Assembly: GCA_017578085.1 (NCBI GenBank)
Contig: PKQR01000123.1
Coordinates: 1 to 6,764 of the forward strand
DNA from: Bacillota bacterium
Lineage (GTDB): Bacteria > Bacillota > Limnochordia > Limnochordales > ZCTH02-B6
Direction: 5' to 3'
Length of the DNA stretch: 6,764 nt
Shown here: positions 5,560 through 6,764 of the stretch, one piece after another
Numbering within the stretch: the stretch's first letter is position 1
Layout of the letters: every line of letters begins with the position of its first letter
Program-made: the position numbers and the translations under genes
Notes under the pieces: generated by a model
Told to the model about the DNA's origin: nothing
The model's input: the letters and a program-made list of their open reading frames with translations, nothing else
Databases searched by the model: none

Positions 5560-6461
5560 TTTTCGGGGGTGCCGCTCCCGGGAGCAGCGTCGGCTCCCGG
5601 GGCCGCACCCTCCCCGGGGAGGGCGAGCGCCGCCTGGTAGACCGTGCGCCGCGGGAGCCGGAGTTCCGCGGCCACGGCCCGCACGGCGGCTTTTTTGTCG
5701 GCTCCGGCACGGATGTGGGCCCGCAGGCGCTCGAGGATCACCGCATCATCCGTCACGGCGGCGGGTTCGTCCTCGTGCGGGGATGCGCCCGCCACGACGA
5801 TAACAAACTCCCCCTGCGGCGTGCGCCCGGCCCACTGCCGGACGAGCCCGCTCAAGCTGTCCCGCTGCCATTCTTCATGGACCTTGGTCAGCTCGCGCGC
5901 GATGCAGGCCGGGCGATCCCCCAACACCGCCAACATGTCCGCGAGGGCGGCCTGCAGCCGGTGGGGCGCCTCGTAAAAGACAAGCGTCCGCGGGTCATCC
6001 TTGAGGGCCTCCAGGTGCGCCCGGCGGCGGCGCGCCTCCCGCGGCAGGAAGCCTTCAAAGGCAAACCGGTCGGTGGGCAGCCCAGAGCCCGCCAGCGCTG
6101 CGACCAGGGCAGTCGGCCCGGGGATGACCGTGATCGGGATGCCCGCTGCCGCGGCCGCCCGCACGAGACCTTGCCCGGGATCCTGGATGAGGGGCATGCC
6201 GGCGTCGGACACGAGGGCCACCGACTCGCCCTTCATGAGCCGCTCGAGGATTTGCGGTGTCCGCTGGGCCTCGTTGTGCTCGTGCAGGCTGACAACCGGC
6301 GTGCTGATGCCGAAGTGCGCCAGGAGCTTGCGGGTGTGGCGGGTGTCCTCCGCGGCGATGAGGGACACCTCCCGCAGGACGCGCAGGGCCCTGAGGGTGA
6401 TGTCCTCCAGGTTCCCGATGGGTGTGCCGCAGATGTACAGCTGGCCGGGCCCGGCAGCCAC
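5556..6461 (-). CDS. rsmI: 16S rRNA (cytidine1402-2'-O)-methyltransferase
   Basis: SAM-dependent tetrapyrrole-methylase-fold enzyme that 2'-O-methylates C1402 of 16S rRNA in the ribosomal decoding centre. The 301-residue product shows the full family pattern: TPIGNLEDITLRAL (13-26), AEDTRHTRKLL (37-47), HEHNEAQR (60-67), SDAGMPLIQDPG (85-96), a VIPGPTALVAAL segment, the FAFEGFLP motif, LVFYEAPHRL, and RELTKVHEEWQR. A C-terminal helical region (KKAAVRAVAAELRLPRRTVYQAAL) matches the small C-terminal domain of the family and is followed by a Pro/Gly/Ala tail. The start is GTG 6461-6459, directly after the TGA of the upstream frame (TGA|GTG), with GGGGGAGG 11 bases upstream. The abutment implies co-transcription and translational coupling. 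The stop TAA (5558-5556) overlaps the abrB stop on the other strand. B. subtilis yabC is the equivalent gene, in the same position beside abrB. Confidence 0.96.
   Translation of the reverse strand: MAAGPGQLYICGTPIGNLEDITLRALRVLREVSLIAAEDTRHTRKLLAHFGISTPVVSLHEHNEAQRTPQILERLMKGESVALVSDAGMPLIQDPGQGLVRAAAAAGIPITVIPGPTALVAALAGSGLPTDRFAFEGFLPREARRRRAHLEALKDDPRTLVFYEAPHRLQAALADMLAVLGDRPACIARELTKVHEEWQRDSLSGLVRQWAGRTPQGEFVIVVAGASPHEDEPAAVTDDAVILERLRAHIRAGADKKAAVRAVAAELRLPRRTVYQAALALPGEGAAPGADAAPGSGTPEN
5574..5623. repeat. Perfect palindromes within the 3' end of rsmI
   Basis: GCTCCCGGGAGC (5574-5585) and CCCTCCCCGGGGAGGG (5608-5623) are perfect palindromes of 12 and 16 bp, joined by GC-rich sequence that repeats GCTCCCGG at 5593-5600. 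They encode the Pro/Gly/Ala-rich C-terminal tail of RsmI and lie 15-64 bp downstream of the abrB stop. There is no U-tract, so a conventional intrinsic terminator for abrB is not supported. They could still fold in either convergent transcript. Confidence 0.5.
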
Positions 6462-6764
6462 TCAGCCCCTGGCCTCCCCCGTCTGGGGCCGACGGCGATG
6501 GTGGCGGCGACGGCGCCCCCGGCGGCGGCCCCTGGGGCGCGGCCGCTGCTGGCCGGGCGCACCGGCGCCCGGCGAGTCGGCCTCGAGGTCCGTCGTCCCG
6601 GCCTCGGGGCCGCCCGCCTCGGCCGCCACTCCAGCAGGCTCGTCCACGTCGACCGTACCTGCGGGTTCCAGGTCTTCGTCGACGTCCGTCCGGCGCGCCG
6701 GCACATCTGTCACCGCCAGTTCGATGAGCCCAGCCGCCTCAGCGGCGCCGGCCGCTTCCGGTTC
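6462..6764 (-). CDS. C-terminal end of an acidic/Arg-rich protein, possibly RicT (PSP1 family)
   Basis: The frame is open from the right edge (EPEAAGAAEAAGLIELAV...) to TGA 6464-6462, 100 residues, with its 5' end outside the window. The visible part is low complexity. An Ala/Glu/Asp/Pro-rich stretch covers roughly residues 1-72, then an arginine-rich block (RPRPRGRRRGRRRRHHRRR) covers about 74-92 and ends PQTGEARG. No domain is recognisable. It directly abuts rsmI (TGA|GTG) on the same strand. In B. subtilis the genes upstream of rsmI are ricT (yaaT), yabA, yabB and yazA, so a disordered tail of RicT is the best guess from position. This is inference. A GTG at 6713 within the frame is an internal codon or alternative start; because the frame stays open upstream, a C-terminal fragment is more likely than a separate 83-residue protein. 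Confidence 0.55.
   Translation of the reverse strand, partial: EPEAAGAAEAAGLIELAVTDVPARRTDVDEDLEPAGTVDVDEPAGVAAEAGGPEAGTTDLEADSPGAGAPGQQRPRPRGRRRGRRRRHHRRRPQTGEARG

Noticed and set aside
6422..6727. 101-codon plus-strand frame opposite the rsmI start and the Arg-rich tail
   Set aside because: Mirror of the low-complexity coding strand (Arg/Pro/Gly-rich), without a start signal or family resemblance.

Overview
The window is GC-rich bacterial DNA. It carries a textbook T-box leader, a Bacillus-type AbrB regulator and the gene order [possible ricT tail]-rsmI-abrB(opposite strand)-metG. That order matches the B. subtilis yaaT...yabC-abrB-metS neighbourhood, so the source is most likely a high-GC member of the Bacillota of the Symbiobacterium/Thermaerobacter/Limnochorda kind. 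The phylum call is well supported by architecture; the genus is a guess. No rRNA, tRNA, CRISPR array, transposase or integrase was seen.

Layout, left to right. Positions 1-1193 (minus) hold the N-terminal ~397 codons of metG (methionyl-tRNA synthetase), which runs off the left edge. Positions 1194-1664 hold its control region: a near-consensus promoter (TTGACA, 17 bp, TAGAAT) and a ~355-nt T-box riboswitch with a legible AUG specifier, a UGGU acceptor-binding bulge, and mutually exclusive antiterminator and terminator. Positions 1661-4327 (minus) hold a three-gene ABC-2 exporter cassette, transcribed permease, permease, ATPase towards metG. The -35 box of the metG promoter includes the ATPase stop codon. 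A short divergent intergenic region follows, with a probable promoter for the exporter. Positions 4554-5003 (plus) encode a UPF0756/DUF441 small membrane protein.

Positions 5004-5298 are non-coding. They contain a degenerate 19-bp tandem repeat (five units) and an AT-rich island that is probably the abrB promoter. abrB (5299-5559, plus) has a CxxC-X14-CxxC C-terminal half in place of the B. subtilis AbrB C-domain. It converges on rsmI (5556-6461, minus; 16S rRNA C1402 2'-O-methyltransferase), with the two stop codons overlapping. The right edge (6462-6764, minus) is the C-terminal end of an acidic-then-arginine-rich protein abutting rsmI, possibly RicT (PSP1 family).

Functionally this is a translation and housekeeping block (Met-tRNA charging, ribosome modification, transition-state regulation) into which an exporter cassette and a small membrane protein have been placed relative to B. 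subtilis. I see no clearly novel system. The points most worth a second look are the 19-bp repeat array, the promoter/stop-codon fusion between the exporter and the metG T-box, and the zinc-ribbon-like AbrB.
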